Part shown: in pieces, positions 9,040 to 17,979 of the stretch
Layout of the letters: the number at the start of each line of letters is the position of its first letter
Position numbering within the stretch: position 1 is the stretch's first letter
Virus record (IMG/VR): IMGVR_UViG_3300011113_000512
Span: 1 to 51,477 of that record
DNA: 51,477 bases
Reading direction: 5' to 3' (one strand)
Origin: a virus
Notes under the pieces: generated by a model
Told to the model about the DNA's origin: nothing
Databases searched by the model: none
The model's input: the letters and a program-made list of their open reading frames with translations, nothing else
Translations under genes and position numbers: made by a program

Positions 9040-12000
9040 TGGCAACGATCCTCAACACTCAGGGGCAGTTGGTTGATCTGACAACGGGTGAGGTCGTTGG
9101 CCGCGCCGAGGGCGCCCCGACTGCCGTTGATCCACTCAAGGCAGGGGCCCCTGAGCAGATCACTGAGGGCGTGGACAAGGTCAGGGGCCTGATCAACAAC
9201 GCCTCTTGGGGCTTCAACTCGGCCCTGTTCTCTTTGCCCGATGCTGCTCAGCGGATCATTGGCAAGGGCCTGGGCCTCAATGAGGATCAGGTCTTTCAGT
9301 TTGCCAAGTTCTTCAATCGCGGCGAGGTGGCGCCTAAAAATTCCGGGGAGCGATACGCTCGTGCAATTGCAGGTGGCGTTGGCGCGGGGCTGCCCTTCAC
9401 AGGCATCCTGGGCGCCTCTGCTGCCTTGCGTCCTGCAATCGCTGCTTCCACTCCTGCCAAAACGGTGATGCGGGGCGTGGTCAAGGATGCGATGGACATG
9501 ATCGCAAAAAGCCCGAAGACCGCCCTGGCCATGGATGTGGCCTTTGGCGCTGGTTGGGAGGGCCTGCGTCAGGCCGTTGAAGAGAACGTGTCCGATGACC
9601 AGCCGTCAAAAGTCTGGCTCAAGGAATTGCTGCCTACAGCCGCGTTTGTGGGTGTTCCACTGGCCCTGTCTGGTGGCTTCTCGGCGGCCAGCAAGCTGGC
9701 CAACATGAGCCCCACGGTCCAAGGCGCAAGGTTTGTGAAGGGCCAACTTGAGGCCCCGGACTTAGGCGCGGTGGAAAAAGATGTCCTGTCCTCGGCCCCC
9801 GGCTTCTGGAAGTTGCCTGTGGTCAAGGTGGTCCCCAACATGCTGATCAAAAACGCCGAGCGCAAGCTGTCGCAGGTGTTTGGTCCGATTGCCGAGAGCA
9901 AGGAAGCACAGGATGCCCTGAAGGCCCTTGAAGTGGCCTTGGCCGACCCTCGTTTCGCACAGGCAGGCTTCGTGTTCGACGCCGCTGAGAAGACGATGTA
10001 CACGCCCCTGGTGCAGGAGAAACTCAAACTGCTGCAGCAGCTTGGGCCCAAGGACCTTGAGGCAGTCAAAGAGCGAATCAACCAGAATCAAACCGCCCTC
10101 AACAGCCTGTTCAGCAACCTTGCCCCGCAGGCCCGTCAGCCTGTAATGGATGCTTTCCAAGCGGCCCAAGCGGATCGTCAGGCGTTTTTTGAGAACCTGC
10201 TGCGCCAGAAAAAGGACCTGACAGACGCGGAGATCGTTGCGGTGTCCGAGCGCCTTGGACCGCAGAACATCGACATGCTCAACAACGAGCTTCGCGGTGT
10301 CATCATGAACCGCATGGAGATGGACAACAAGATGCGGCAGAACGTCCTGTCCCGCATCGGCTTGAAGCAGGCCACTGCTGCGGACGGGACTCCGCTGCCC
10401 ACCCGAGAAGGGGGCAAGTCCTTGTTTGAGTCTCGGGACATGGAGGAAGCGGCAATGTCGCTTATCTCCAAGTACAGCCCAGAGCGCCCCTCGATGCGCG
10501 TGGCCATGCCAGAGCCTGTGCGCCTGATCGACAACTTTGTGCAGAGTCAGATTCGTCAGCGTGAGCGGCTTGAGCGCAACTCGCTTCAGAGCCTGACTGA
10601 CGATGCGATTGACAGCCAAATCGCCACCATGGGCGATGCGTTCAAGGACCCAGAAATCCTCAAAGCACTGCGCTCTTCCGTGCATGCCCTCGTCCGTGGA
10701 GATAAGCCCAGGGGCGGGCGCCGCGCTCCGGGGCTCGCGGAACTTGCGCCTTCTCCTGATGCGCAGGGCAACATCTCTATCCCGGCTTTGATCCCTGGTC
10801 GCAAGATCGTGATCAATCCACAGCAGATTCGTGAGGACGCTGCCCGGATTGCAGAGGCCAACACCAAGATCGACATCAACATACCGGAGGCGCTGGACTA
10901 CCTGACCGCTGCCCAACGGTTCCGCAATGATTCGCTGGCGCAGTACAACGCCGCGATGTCGAGGGGCCGTGTACGGCAGACCGATGCACAGCGCATTCTG
11001 GACACGGGCAACGCCGTGTTCAAGGACGTTGAAAATCTTGTCCTGACCAACACGCCACGGCTTAAGAGTGAGTACCAAGCGCTGAAGGTCATGATCGATG
11101 ACTACAAGCAGGTGTATGACCGGAGTCTGCCGCTGCTCATGTCGCAGACGAAGAAGGGCGGCACGGAGTACCTGCTCCCCAACGAAGACCTGATGCGCAA
11201 CGCCTTCAAGACGGCGGAGAACCTGCGCGATGTTTCGGCCATCTTGGGCAACGATCCACAGTCCCAGAAGCTGCTGCTCAACGGCACAGTTGATTGGCTG
11301 CGAACCAAGGGAGTTGTCAACAAGGACGGCGTGGTCGATCCGAAGATGATTCGCAGCGTCTTGGACAAGAACCGCAACATCGTCGAAGCGCTGCCCGAGC
11401 CTATTCGGCTCAAGCTCAACGATGAGGTCACGCTGGCCGACGACTACGTCAGGCGCCTGGGCGAGATCGACAAGCGGGTGGTTGCTGCCCAGGACAACGA
11501 ACTAGACCGCCTGTTGGGCAAGGCTATCCGCCCCGAGGCTGATGCGCGGATGATCCTGTCGGATGCGCTGCGCGATCCGGCAGTCATGCGCAAGCTGGTG
11601 GACGTTGTCGGCAAGGACTTAGAGATGCTGTCGTCTCTGCGCCGGTCCGTGTATGACGTAGCTACAGAAGGGGCACAGGGCGGTGGAGCCCTGAAGTCGT
11701 TCCTTGACGGCAACGAGAAGGCGCTTAAAGTCCTGTTCGATGGGACCACCCACCTTCAAGACCTTAAGACATTGGCCGACCTGCAGCGCAGGGTCAATGC
11801 CTTTGCGACCGTCACGGGCCAGATTCCTGCTTTCGAGTCGCTTGACCAATCGCTCAAGCGGGTCTTCGGTTTTGGTATCCAGTTCGGCACGACCACGCTG
11901 CGCGAAGCGATGGTGGGCCGCATCTCTCCCGAAACGGGGGCCTTGGCCCTGATGGTCAGGATGACCGGCAGCTTGGAAAACGAGTTGTACAAGCGCCTGT

Positions 12001-12449
12001 TTACCAAGGCTTTGGAGAGCGAAGAGTTTGCCAAGAGCATCACCCACATTGGAACCCCCAAGGAGGGGGAACGGGCGCTCAAGCAGTTGCAGGATATCGG
12101 CGTTTCCAAAGGCATGGCCCTCGGCCCTTCTTCCGTGACAGAGGCCGCACGCCGGGGCATTCAGCAAAAGACCACAGAGACAGCGCAGGAGGGCCAGAGG
12201 TCCCCTGTCGCAGGGATGGAGGGGCTGCCCACTGTTCCCCGTGAAACAGCCTCCTCGATGCTGCGCAATCTGCCGCCTGCTCCTCCAACAAGGGGCGTGA
12301 GTTTCAACCCTCGACTGCCTACCCGTCCCCCCGTACCGCAAGGCGGATCAAGTCAGGTGCCCCTGATGTATCCCGCCATGTTCCCCAACGACCCGATCAG
12401 CGCCCTGCTTCAGCAACGACAGGCCGCGATCCAAGGACCACAGCAATAA
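9039..12449 (+). CDS. Giant helical virion protein, 1136 aa
   Basis: Starts at the ATG overlapping the upstream stop (TAATG). After a short N-terminal domain with TGEVVGRAEGAPTAVDPLKA there is a hydrophobic Gly/Ala segment near residues 100-140. About 850 residues of mostly long charged helices follow (for example LKLLQQLGPKDLEAVKERIN and RFRNDSLAQYNAAMSRGRV). The last 90 residues are Pro-rich and disordered. No catalytic motif is recognised. Size, helix content and position match the internal core or ejection proteins of short-tailed phages, but I cannot assign a named family. Confidence 0.75.
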   Translation: MATILNTQGQLVDLTTGEVVGRAEGAPTAVDPLKAGAPEQITEGVDKVRGLINNASWGFNSALFSLPDAAQRIIGKGLGLNEDQVFQFAKFFNRGEVAPKNSGERYARAIAGGVGAGLPFTGILGASAALRPAIAASTPAKTVMRGVVKDAMDMIAKSPKTALAMDVAFGAGWEGLRQAVEENVSDDQPSKVWLKELLPTAAFVGVPLALSGGFSAASKLANMSPTVQGARFVKGQLEAPDLGAVEKDVLSSAPGFWKLPVVKVVPNMLIKNAERKLSQVFGPIAESKEAQDALKALEVALADPRFAQAGFVFDAAEKTMYTPLVQEKLKLLQQLGPKDLEAVKERINQNQTALNSLFSNLAPQARQPVMDAFQAAQADRQAFFENLLRQKKDLTDAEIVAVSERLGPQNIDMLNNELRGVIMNRMEMDNKMRQNVLSRIGLKQATAADGTPLPTREGGKSLFESRDMEEAAMSLISKYSPERPSMRVAMPEPVRLIDNFVQSQIRQRERLERNSLQSLTDDAIDSQIATMGDAFKDPEILKALRSSVHALVRGDKPRGGRRAPGLAELAPSPDAQGNISIPALIPGRKIVINPQQIREDAARIAEANTKIDINIPEALDYLTAAQRFRNDSLAQYNAAMSRGRVRQTDAQRILDTGNAVFKDVENLVLTNTPRLKSEYQALKVMIDDYKQVYDRSLPLLMSQTKKGGTEYLLPNEDLMRNAFKTAENLRDVSAILGNDPQSQKLLLNGTVDWLRTKGVVNKDGVVDPKMIRSVLDKNRNIVEALPEPIRLKLNDEVTLADDYVRRLGEIDKRVVAAQDNELDRLLGKAIRPEADARMILSDALRDPAVMRKLVDVVGKDLEMLSSLRRSVYDVATEGAQGGGALKSFLDGNEKALKVLFDGTTHLQDLKTLADLQRRVNAFATVTGQIPAFESLDQSLKRVFGFGIQFGTTTLREAMVGRISPETGALALMVRMTGSLENELYKRLFTKALESEEFAKSITHIGTPKEGERALKQLQDIGVSKGMALGPSSVTEAARRGIQQKTTETAQEGQRSPVAGMEGLPTVPRETASSMLRNLPPAPPTRGVSFNPRLPTRPPVPQGGSSQVPLMYPAMFPNDPISALLQQRQAAIQGPQQ

Positions 12450-12460
12450 CGGAGTAAATC

Positions 12461-12835
12461 ATGGAGATGGTCGGACGATTGATCGGCACGATGTTCCTGG
12501 CCCGGGAGTACGCTCACCGGGCCCACTTGCGTGTCACGGGCGCAGGCAGCTTTGCCAAGCACTCTGCCCTTGGAGAGTTTTACACATCCATCATTGATCA
12601 GGCCGATGCGATCACTGAGGCATATCAAGGTCGCCACGACACCATCATCGAGATTCCCTATCTGCCGATGATCGACGAGGAAGATCCGGCCAAGGCTCTT
12701 GAACAGTTGATGGATGACATCGAGAAGCTGCGCTATGACGCGGTGGACAAAAAGGACACCCCGATTCAAAATCTCATTGACGGGGCGGTTGAGACCTTCC
12801 TGAGTACTCTCTACAAACTTCGAAAGCTGAGGTAA
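12461..12835 (+). CDS. DUF5856-like small helical protein, 124 aa
   Basis: A GGAG site lies just before the ATG. The sequence is all-helical with the pattern GAGSFAKHSALGEFYTSI (about residues 28-45) followed by D-x-x-x-E-A-Y-x-G-R (about residues 49-58). This resembles the phage DUF5856 family, which I recall as having a ferritin/Dps-like helical fold. No full di-iron ligand set can be argued from one sequence. It lies between virion genes with short gaps, so it is probably expressed with them. Function is unknown. Confidence 0.75.
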   Translation: MEMVGRLIGTMFLAREYAHRAHLRVTGAGSFAKHSALGEFYTSIIDQADAITEAYQGRHDTIIEIPYLPMIDEEDPAKALEQLMDDIEKLRYDAVDKKDTPIQNLIDGAVETFLSTLYKLRKLR

Positions 12836-12838
12836 CAA

Positions 12839-13840
12839 ATGCCTTTTCTCCGTAGACGTTCTACCGCCGAACCGACAGTCGGGGCTCCAGTGGCGGTTCC
12901 GCAGGCCCCAGTGTCGCCTCCTGTCACGACATCGCCTGTCTTTAAGTCGCCGTCATTTGGGACCGGGCTTCCGGCTGCGCCCGCTCCCGCAACGGGGACC
13001 CCGAACCTGAGCGATGCCATCACTCAACTCAAAGGCGGCAATCGGCAAAGCGCTGAGGCCATGATGCGCCAGATCGTCGGTCTGCCACCACTGCCTGCAT
13101 CGCCCTCAGAGCCCGTGTACGGAGGCCCTGCAGTGTTGGAGCCGCAGCCCAACATCAACAATCCGGTGACGACGATGCCCGTACCGGGCCCCAATGTTGC
13201 CGCGCCCTACCCACAGGCTCCGCTTGGAAACCCCGCTCAGTCCCCAATGGCAATGCGGCAATATCTTGAGCAGCAGAACCTGATGGCTCAGCGAATGAAT
13301 CAGCAGCGCAACCCGCTCGCCGGTCCGAACCCATACATGCAGCAAACCATTGGCCCGGGCCTTACTCCCGAAGGCAATCTTTTTAATCCAATGCAGCAAC
13401 AGCAGCCATATATGCCGCAGGGCATGACGATGGACATGCCGCAGACGAACCAACCGATGATGCAGCTTCCTACGCAACCTCCAATGGGGATACAGCAGCA
13501 GACGTTCGGTCAGACAATGCCTACCAGCAATATGACCACCGATTTTGGACCTCAACTCCTTTCCGCGCTAGGAAAGAACACACAGCAGCCGATGGGAATG
13601 CAGCAGCAGGCATTCGGGCAGACACAGCCTCCGATGCAGCTACCCCAACAACAGCCAATGCAACAGCAGCCGATGGGCCAGTTCCAGCAGAACAACGCCC
13701 AGCAGATGTCGAACTTCCAGAACCAAAGCCAACCGGCGCAGAACACCCAGCAAAACCGGGGTGGGATGTTCGGTAGGCGCTTCGGCGGCGGCAGCTTCGG
13801 TGGCGGTGGCGGCGGTGGCGGCGGTGGCGGTCTTTTTTAA
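12839..13840 (+). CDS. Pro/Gln/Met-rich low-complexity protein with poly-Gly tail, 333 aa
   Basis: Three bases after the previous stop. Residues 1-55 are proline rich. Residues 60-85 form the only ordered-looking part (NLSDAITQLKGGNRQSAEA). The remainder is Q, M, P and N rich with repeats of QQPMGMQQQ type. It ends in a run of more than ten glycines encoded by GGC/GGT repeats at about 13794-13834. No domain is recognisable. It probably belongs to the virion block by position. Confidence 0.7.
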   Translation: MPFLRRRSTAEPTVGAPVAVPQAPVSPPVTTSPVFKSPSFGTGLPAAPAPATGTPNLSDAITQLKGGNRQSAEAMMRQIVGLPPLPASPSEPVYGGPAVLEPQPNINNPVTTMPVPGPNVAAPYPQAPLGNPAQSPMAMRQYLEQQNLMAQRMNQQRNPLAGPNPYMQQTIGPGLTPEGNLFNPMQQQQPYMPQGMTMDMPQTNQPMMQLPTQPPMGIQQQTFGQTMPTSNMTTDFGPQLLSALGKNTQQPMGMQQQAFGQTQPPMQLPQQQPMQQQPMGQFQQNNAQQMSNFQNQSQPAQNTQQNRGGMFGRRFGGGSFGGGGGGGGGGGLF

Positions 13841-13850
13841 GGAGTGACGT

Positions 13851-14012
13851 ATGAAAAAGCCAGTATGGGATAAAGCACGGCCCAAGGACCTTGGGCCTCC
13901 GGAGAAGTTGAGTTCAGGTAAAAAAGCCGCTGCAAAAGCAGCGGCCAAGAAAGCGGGGCGTCCGTACCCTAACCTGATCGACAACATGCGTGCCGCGAAA
14001 GGCAAGAAGTAA
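13851..14012 (+). CDS. Small lysine/alanine-rich basic protein, 53 aa
   Basis: Short gene with GGAG 6 nt before the ATG, following the previous stop by 10 nt. It begins MKKPVWDKARPKDLGPPEKL and continues with an Ala/Lys helix ending AGRPYPNLIDNM. Strongly basic and probably nucleic-acid binding, which is inference from charge. It is the last gene of the plus-strand virion operon before the terminator near 14068. Confidence 0.7.
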   Translation: MKKPVWDKARPKDLGPPEKLSSGKKAAAKAAAKKAGRPYPNLIDNMRAAKGKK

Positions 14013-14035
14013 CGGTTGCAGTTGCCATCACTTCC

Positions 14036-14770
14036 TCATGGGTTCTCTCCACCCTCGATGGCACTTGGGCCAGGAGTCTCAGGCTCCTGGCCTCTTTTTT
14101 GGTACTGCTCCACGCGGCGCCACCATTGATCCTTGTAGCCATCGAACTCCCGGCCAGCAGTGATGAATTCCTGCGGCTCGCCACCCTGGCTCATCATCAT
14201 GATGACCCCCTGGTCGATGTTCGTCCCATGCACGCGATCATGGGCCACGGCATACGCCGCCAGTTGTAGGAAGTAGTCCTCGATCCACTCGCGGCGTTTG
14301 GGCTTGTTGGTCTGCTTGAAGTCCATGATGCTGGGCTTCTTCTTGTAGATGCCCACGCAGTCTGACGTTCCTGCATACGTATTGGGCACGTACAGCGACA
14401 CCTCTGCACCCCAGACCTCATCGACATGAGGAAAGAAGTGCTCGATGAGTTGATGCCCCATGCGGTATCCCTTGACATGCAGCCATGTGCGCGGAGTCTC
14501 CAACGGGCGATTGAGCAGGAACCGCTCGATGACGTTGTGCATGTGCGTGCCCACGGTCGCTGACTCATTGCGGATGCGCTCGGCCTCGTCTTTGCCCACG
14601 CGGTCTTCCCAATCCTTGAGGTGGCTCTTGTCCTTCGTCGCATCAAGGATGGTGGTCACTGACGGCATGGGGATGTCATCCATGTCGGCCCGATAAACAC
14701 GGCCCGAGGACCTGTCCAGGCGTTCCAGGCGCTTGTAAACGTAGCGGGGGCGAAAGGGGATGAGTTGCAT
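14036..14770 (-). CDS. RecB/Cas4-like PD-(D/E)XK exonuclease, 244 aa
   Basis: Predicted nuclease of the PD-(D/E)XK superfamily. In order it has GTHMHNVIERFL (about residues 74-85, motif I helix), GTSD (D137), the I-M-D-F-K core (D150, K152) and a QLAAYA helix (Q169), which together give the expected metal-binding and catalytic set. No cysteine cluster is present, so it is RecB-like rather than an Fe-S Cas4. The start was chosen at 14770, where ATG overlaps the upstream helicase stop (TAATG); an in-frame ATG at 14782 would have its SD too close. Role inferred: DNA end processing with the adjacent helicase. Its 3' end encodes the plus-strand terminator. Confidence 0.88.
   Translation of the reverse strand: MQLIPFRPRYVYKRLERLDRSSGRVYRADMDDIPMPSVTTILDATKDKSHLKDWEDRVGKDEAERIRNESATVGTHMHNVIERFLLNRPLETPRTWLHVKGYRMGHQLIEHFFPHVDEVWGAEVSLYVPNTYAGTSDCVGIYKKKPSIMDFKQTNKPKRREWIEDYFLQLAAYAVAHDRVHGTNIDQGVIMMMSQGGEPQEFITAGREFDGYKDQWWRRVEQYQKRGQEPETPGPSAIEGGENP
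14068..14100 (+). terminator. Rho-independent terminator of the virion operon
   Basis: Perfect 9-bp stem GGCCAGGAG (14068-14076) and CTCCTGGCC (14084-14092) with loop TCTCAGG, followed by TCTTTTTT. It is correctly oriented for the plus-strand genes ending at 14012 and lies inside the 3' coding end of the convergent nuclease gene. Confidence 0.88.
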
Positions 14771-16221
14771 TATTTGATCCATTCCTTGAATTCTTCGCCC
14801 AGCACCTGCGAGGCGATGTTGATTTTGTTTCGGAGCGCCTTGACGATGTGCTCGTCCACCGTGCCCGGGCTGATGAAGTCGATGTAGGTCACCTTGTTGG
14901 TCTGGCCGATGCGGTGTGCGCGGTCCTCGCTCTGCAAGCGGACCTCAAGATCAAAATTGTTGCTGTAGTAGATCACGGTGTGCGCTGCAGTTAACGTCAA
15001 GCCGTAGCCGCCAGTGCGGGGATTCCCAACGAAGAAGCGCAGTTGGCTGTTTGGGTCTTGGAACTGCTCGACGATGCGCTGCCGGTCCTCCGTCTCAGTG
15101 TCACCGTAGTAGGTGGCCACGGTGGTCATGCCGTACTCTTCTGCCAGGGCGTTTTTGATGTTCTCGATGTCGCGTCTGTAGTTGGCCCAGATGATGATCT
15201 TGCCGCTGCACTCCTCAACGGTGGACAGTAGCTCCTTGACGCGGTTGTTGGGCAGGTCCTCTTGCCTGCCATCGTCGAACTTCACATGGCCGCAGACAAT
15301 CTGATGCAGGCGCATGATCTGCGTGAGCGCGTTGTTGGTGGACATCAGGTTGCCGTCGATGAGCGTCAGCGCCATCAGCTTCATCTGGTCGTACGCCTTG
15401 CGCTGCTCGGCGGTCAACTCAATGTCGCGGCGCGTGAATACCTTCTCTGGCAGGTCCAGGCATTCCTCCTTGGTGACCCGGAAGCTGAAGTCGTTGAGCT
15501 TGCTCTGTAGCTCATCGAGGTGGCGATAGCCAACGATCTGCTTGAACGTGTGCGTGGCCATCTTGCGCTCGACCAGCACAGCGTAACGGGCCTGAAAGGC
15601 GTAGAAGCTGTCGTAGCCAAGGAAATTGTTGGACAGGAAGGAGCACTGGCTGAACAGGTCCAGCGGGCTCTTGGTCACGGGAGACCCGGTGGCAATACGC
15701 CGGTAACAAGCCTCCTTGCCAACTTTGACGATGCTTGCTGTGCGCTTGGCCTTAGGCGTCTTGATGGTGGTGCTCTCGTCGATGGCCATGTAGGCCCGGG
15801 TGACCCGCAGGAACGTTCGGGCGTACATCACACCCTTATCCGTGCTGAACGCCTCGATGTTCATCACCAAGATGCGCAGCGTGTCCACCGCGTTGAGCAT
15901 CCTGTCCATCTCCTCGCGCTCGGCCTTGCGCGGTGACGGGGACCAGCATGCGATGGTGTAGGGTATATGCTCAGGCATGTGTTCTGGTATTTGCCCGGTG
16001 TACCAGTTACGATAGACGCCCTTCGGAGCAACGACCAGCATAGAGTTGATCTTGCCTTTGTCGTAGAGCATGGCAGCATTGTTGATGAGCATGAAGCTCT
16101 TGCCGGTGCCCATGTCTGCGAACAGAGCAACAGCGGGGTCCTCCCAGAACCGCTGCAGATACGCAGCTTGATGCAGGTACGGCTTGTTCTTGAAGGGGTA
16201 CTTTTCGAGAAAATAGTTCAT
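14770..16221 (-). CDS. SNF2-family DEAD/DEAH-like helicase, 483 aa
   Basis: ATP-dependent DNA translocase of superfamily 2. Motif I is DMGTGKS (about residues 36-42). Motif II is DEST (148-151), a variant of DExH/D. Motif III is ATGSP (177-181). Motifs V and VI are NPRTGGYGLTLTAAH and QSEDRAHRIGQ (about 430-440), the classic SNF2 signature. At 483 aa it is a minimal helicase core without accessory domains. The ATG has AGAAAGGAAGAAAG upstream. It forms a two-gene minus-strand operon with the RecB-like nuclease and is divergent from the replication operon. Likely role: replication, recombination or DNA remodelling. Confidence 0.92.
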   Translation of the reverse strand: MNYFLEKYPFKNKPYLHQAAYLQRFWEDPAVALFADMGTGKSFMLINNAAMLYDKGKINSMLVVAPKGVYRNWYTGQIPEHMPEHIPYTIACWSPSPRKAEREEMDRMLNAVDTLRILVMNIEAFSTDKGVMYARTFLRVTRAYMAIDESTTIKTPKAKRTASIVKVGKEACYRRIATGSPVTKSPLDLFSQCSFLSNNFLGYDSFYAFQARYAVLVERKMATHTFKQIVGYRHLDELQSKLNDFSFRVTKEECLDLPEKVFTRRDIELTAEQRKAYDQMKLMALTLIDGNLMSTNNALTQIMRLHQIVCGHVKFDDGRQEDLPNNRVKELLSTVEECSGKIIIWANYRRDIENIKNALAEEYGMTTVATYYGDTETEDRQRIVEQFQDPNSQLRFFVGNPRTGGYGLTLTAAHTVIYYSNNFDLEVRLQSEDRAHRIGQTNKVTYIDFISPGTVDEHIVKALRNKINIASQVLGEEFKEWIK

Positions 16222-16248
16222 GTCTTTCTTCCTTTCTGTGCGAGGGGG

Positions 16249-16276
16249 TTGACAGCCTCAGAAAGCAGTGTACACT
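16249..16276 (+). promoter_or_regulatory. Sigma70-like promoter for the replication operon
   Basis: TTGACA at 16249-16254, 16-nt spacer, TACACT at 16271-16276, 33 nt before the ATG at 16309. The -10 lies in a perfect 10-nt palindrome AGTGTACACT (16267-16276), which could be an operator or help fire in both directions. Confidence 0.75.
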
Positions 16277-16308
16277 AGGCGCACGGTTTGAGAAAGGAGA
16301 GCGTAAAC

Positions 16309-16638
16309 ATGTCTACCGTATTCGTTGTGCAGGAGATGCCCAACCACGATATTTCCCAGGCAATGCGCTTTGGGGAGATCAAGGTTTTGCTGGCCTCCAA
16401 CACACAGATTGCTTTTAGCACAGTGCCCACTGTGCGCGTTCTGCGGCGCAAGCTGCGGGACTACAAGGACGGCGACAGCCTGCTCTTGACGGGTGACCCT
16501 GTGGCTATCGGCTTGGCCTGCTCGATAGCTGCCTTCTATAACTCTGGCCGCTACACCGCCTTGAAGTGGGATCGCCGCGAGCGGATGTATATCCCCGTCA
16601 AGATTGACATCACCGAGAATGGAGAAAGAGATGACTGA
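16309..16638 (+). CDS. Hypothetical early protein, 109 aa
   Basis: First gene of the replication operon. AAAGGAGAG lies 8 nt before the ATG at 16309; an upstream TTG at 16288 is in frame but lies before the SD and was rejected. The sequence contains FSTVPTVRVLRRKLRDYKDG and GDPVAIGLACSIAAFYNSGR, giving a compact alpha/beta protein without a recognised motif. Proteins of this type often precede replication genes in environmental phages, but I cannot name a function. It overlaps the next gene by 8 nt. Confidence 0.8.
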   Translation: MSTVFVVQEMPNHDISQAMRFGEIKVLLASNTQIAFSTVPTVRVLRRKLRDYKDGDSLLLTGDPVAIGLACSIAAFYNSGRYTALKWDRRERMYIPVKIDITENGERDD

Positions 16639-17188
16639 CATCAACAACCTGTTTGAAGAAGACGCTGGTGCCCTTACCGTCAAGAACGAGGACCTGTCCT
16701 CTGTTGGTGCCTTGGCCAAACGTGCCAAGGAACTGGAGGCAGAGATCAAGGAGCTTGAGGACACCGTCGATGAGCGCAAGCAGCAACAGCGCAAGCTGCT
16801 GGAAGAGACCATCCCTGCGATGCTGCAGGAGCTTGGCCTGTCCAAGTTCTCGATGACCGATGGCAGCGAGATTACCGTCAAGCCCTTCTACAGCGCTTCC
16901 ATCAAGGATGAGAACCGCGCTGCAGCGTATGAGTGGCTGCGCGAGCACGGCTACGACGACATCATCAAGAACACCGTGTCCGTACGATTTGGTCGCAACG
17001 AGGACAAGTTGTGCGAGGCATTACTAAATCTACTGCGTGAGCAAAACTACCCTGTCGAGCAGGCGCAGAAGATCGAGCCCCAGACCCTCAAGGCTTGGGC
17101 TCGCGAGCAGGTGGAACGCGGAAGCGAGTTCCCCACAGAACTCTTTGGTGTCTACGTTGGCCAAAGAGCAACCATCAAATCAGCGTGA
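16631..17188 (+). CDS. Coiled-coil replication-module protein, 185 aa
   Basis: Starts at ATG 16631 after GGAGAAAGAG. The in-frame upstream ATG at 16604 lies inside the preceding gene without its own SD. Residues about 20-65 form a charged coiled coil (KELEAEIKELEDTVDERKQQ). A compact domain follows with GLSKFSMTDGSEITVKPFYS and EWLREHGYDDIIKNTVSVRF, then EPQTLKAWAREQVERG near the C-terminus. The layout resembles Gp157-type or recombination-associated phage proteins but is not a clear match. It lies immediately upstream of the SSB-like gene, so a replication or recombination accessory role is inferred. Confidence 0.8.
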   Translation: MTDINNLFEEDAGALTVKNEDLSSVGALAKRAKELEAEIKELEDTVDERKQQQRKLLEETIPAMLQELGLSKFSMTDGSEITVKPFYSASIKDENRAAAYEWLREHGYDDIIKNTVSVRFGRNEDKLCEALLNLLREQNYPVEQAQKIEPQTLKAWAREQVERGSEFPTELFGVYVGQRATIKSA

Positions 17189-17205
17189 AACAAGGACCAT
17201 TGATC

Positions 17206-17973
17206 ATGAGCAAGAACGAAGTTGCAAAGAAGGAAGAGTACGCTGTTGCCCTCGGGGGCGACTTTGAGCAAGATGCCAACAGTGGCTTTGATGGAATGGG
17301 GCAAGAAGACTTTGCCCTGCCGTTCCTCAAGCTGCTGACCAGCACCAGCCCGGAGATCGGCGAAGTCGAGGGCGCTATGCCCGGCTGCGTCATGAACAGC
17401 GTGTCTGGCGAAATCTACGATGGCAAGAAGGGCCTGACGGTCATTCCTGTGGCTTACGTACGCCAGTACATTGAGTGGGCACCACGCGGCTCCGGCAGCG
17501 GCGCTCCTCAGGCCATCTACCCTGCTACGTCCGACATCCTGACCCGCACCCACCGCGAGCCGGGAGACAACAAGGACTACCTCGATAACGGCAACTACAT
17601 CGAGAACACGGCCAATCACTACGTGATGGTCATCAACGACAGCGGCATCCCCGAGCCTGCGCTGATCGTCATGAAGTCCACGCAACTGAAGAAGTCGCGC
17701 AAGTGGAACAGCATGATGATGAGCACCAAGCTCATGGGCAAGAATGGTCCGTACACGCCCCCGATGTACTCACACCTGTACCGCCTGACCACACAGGCCG
17801 AGTCCAACGACAAGGGCAAATGGTATGGATGGGAGATCGAGAAGATCGGGCCCATCCAAGACATGAATCAGTATCAGGCGGCCAAGTCGTTTGCCTCGCA
17901 GATCAGCGCTGGCGAAGTCAAGGTCAAGCATGAAGGTGAAGGTGCCGTGGACAACGGACCAGCGCCATTCTGA
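17206..17973 (+). CDS. Putative ssDNA-binding-like protein, 255 aa
   Basis: AAGGACC lies upstream of the ATG at 17206; the longer reading frame from 17095 overlaps the previous gene and lacks an SD. An acidic N-terminus is followed by DFALPFLKLLTSTSPEIGEV, then a beta-rich core with KGLTVIPVAYVRQYIEWAPR, aromatic residues (WYGWEIEKIGP) and a C-terminus ending NGPAPF. The terminal Pro-Phe and the place between recombination-like and primase genes suggest a single-strand DNA-binding role. This is inference, since no OB-fold signature can be proven by eye. Confidence 0.75.
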   Translation: MSKNEVAKKEEYAVALGGDFEQDANSGFDGMGQEDFALPFLKLLTSTSPEIGEVEGAMPGCVMNSVSGEIYDGKKGLTVIPVAYVRQYIEWAPRGSGSGAPQAIYPATSDILTRTHREPGDNKDYLDNGNYIENTANHYVMVINDSGIPEPALIVMKSTQLKKSRKWNSMMMSTKLMGKNGPYTPPMYSHLYRLTTQAESNDKGKWYGWEIEKIGPIQDMNQYQAAKSFASQISAGEVKVKHEGEGAVDNGPAPF

Positions 17974-17979
17974 TGATTC

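Noticed and set aside
16288-16308. TTG start at 16288 for the first replication-operon gene
   Set aside because: The AAAGGAGAG site lies downstream of it and is correctly spaced for ATG 16309.
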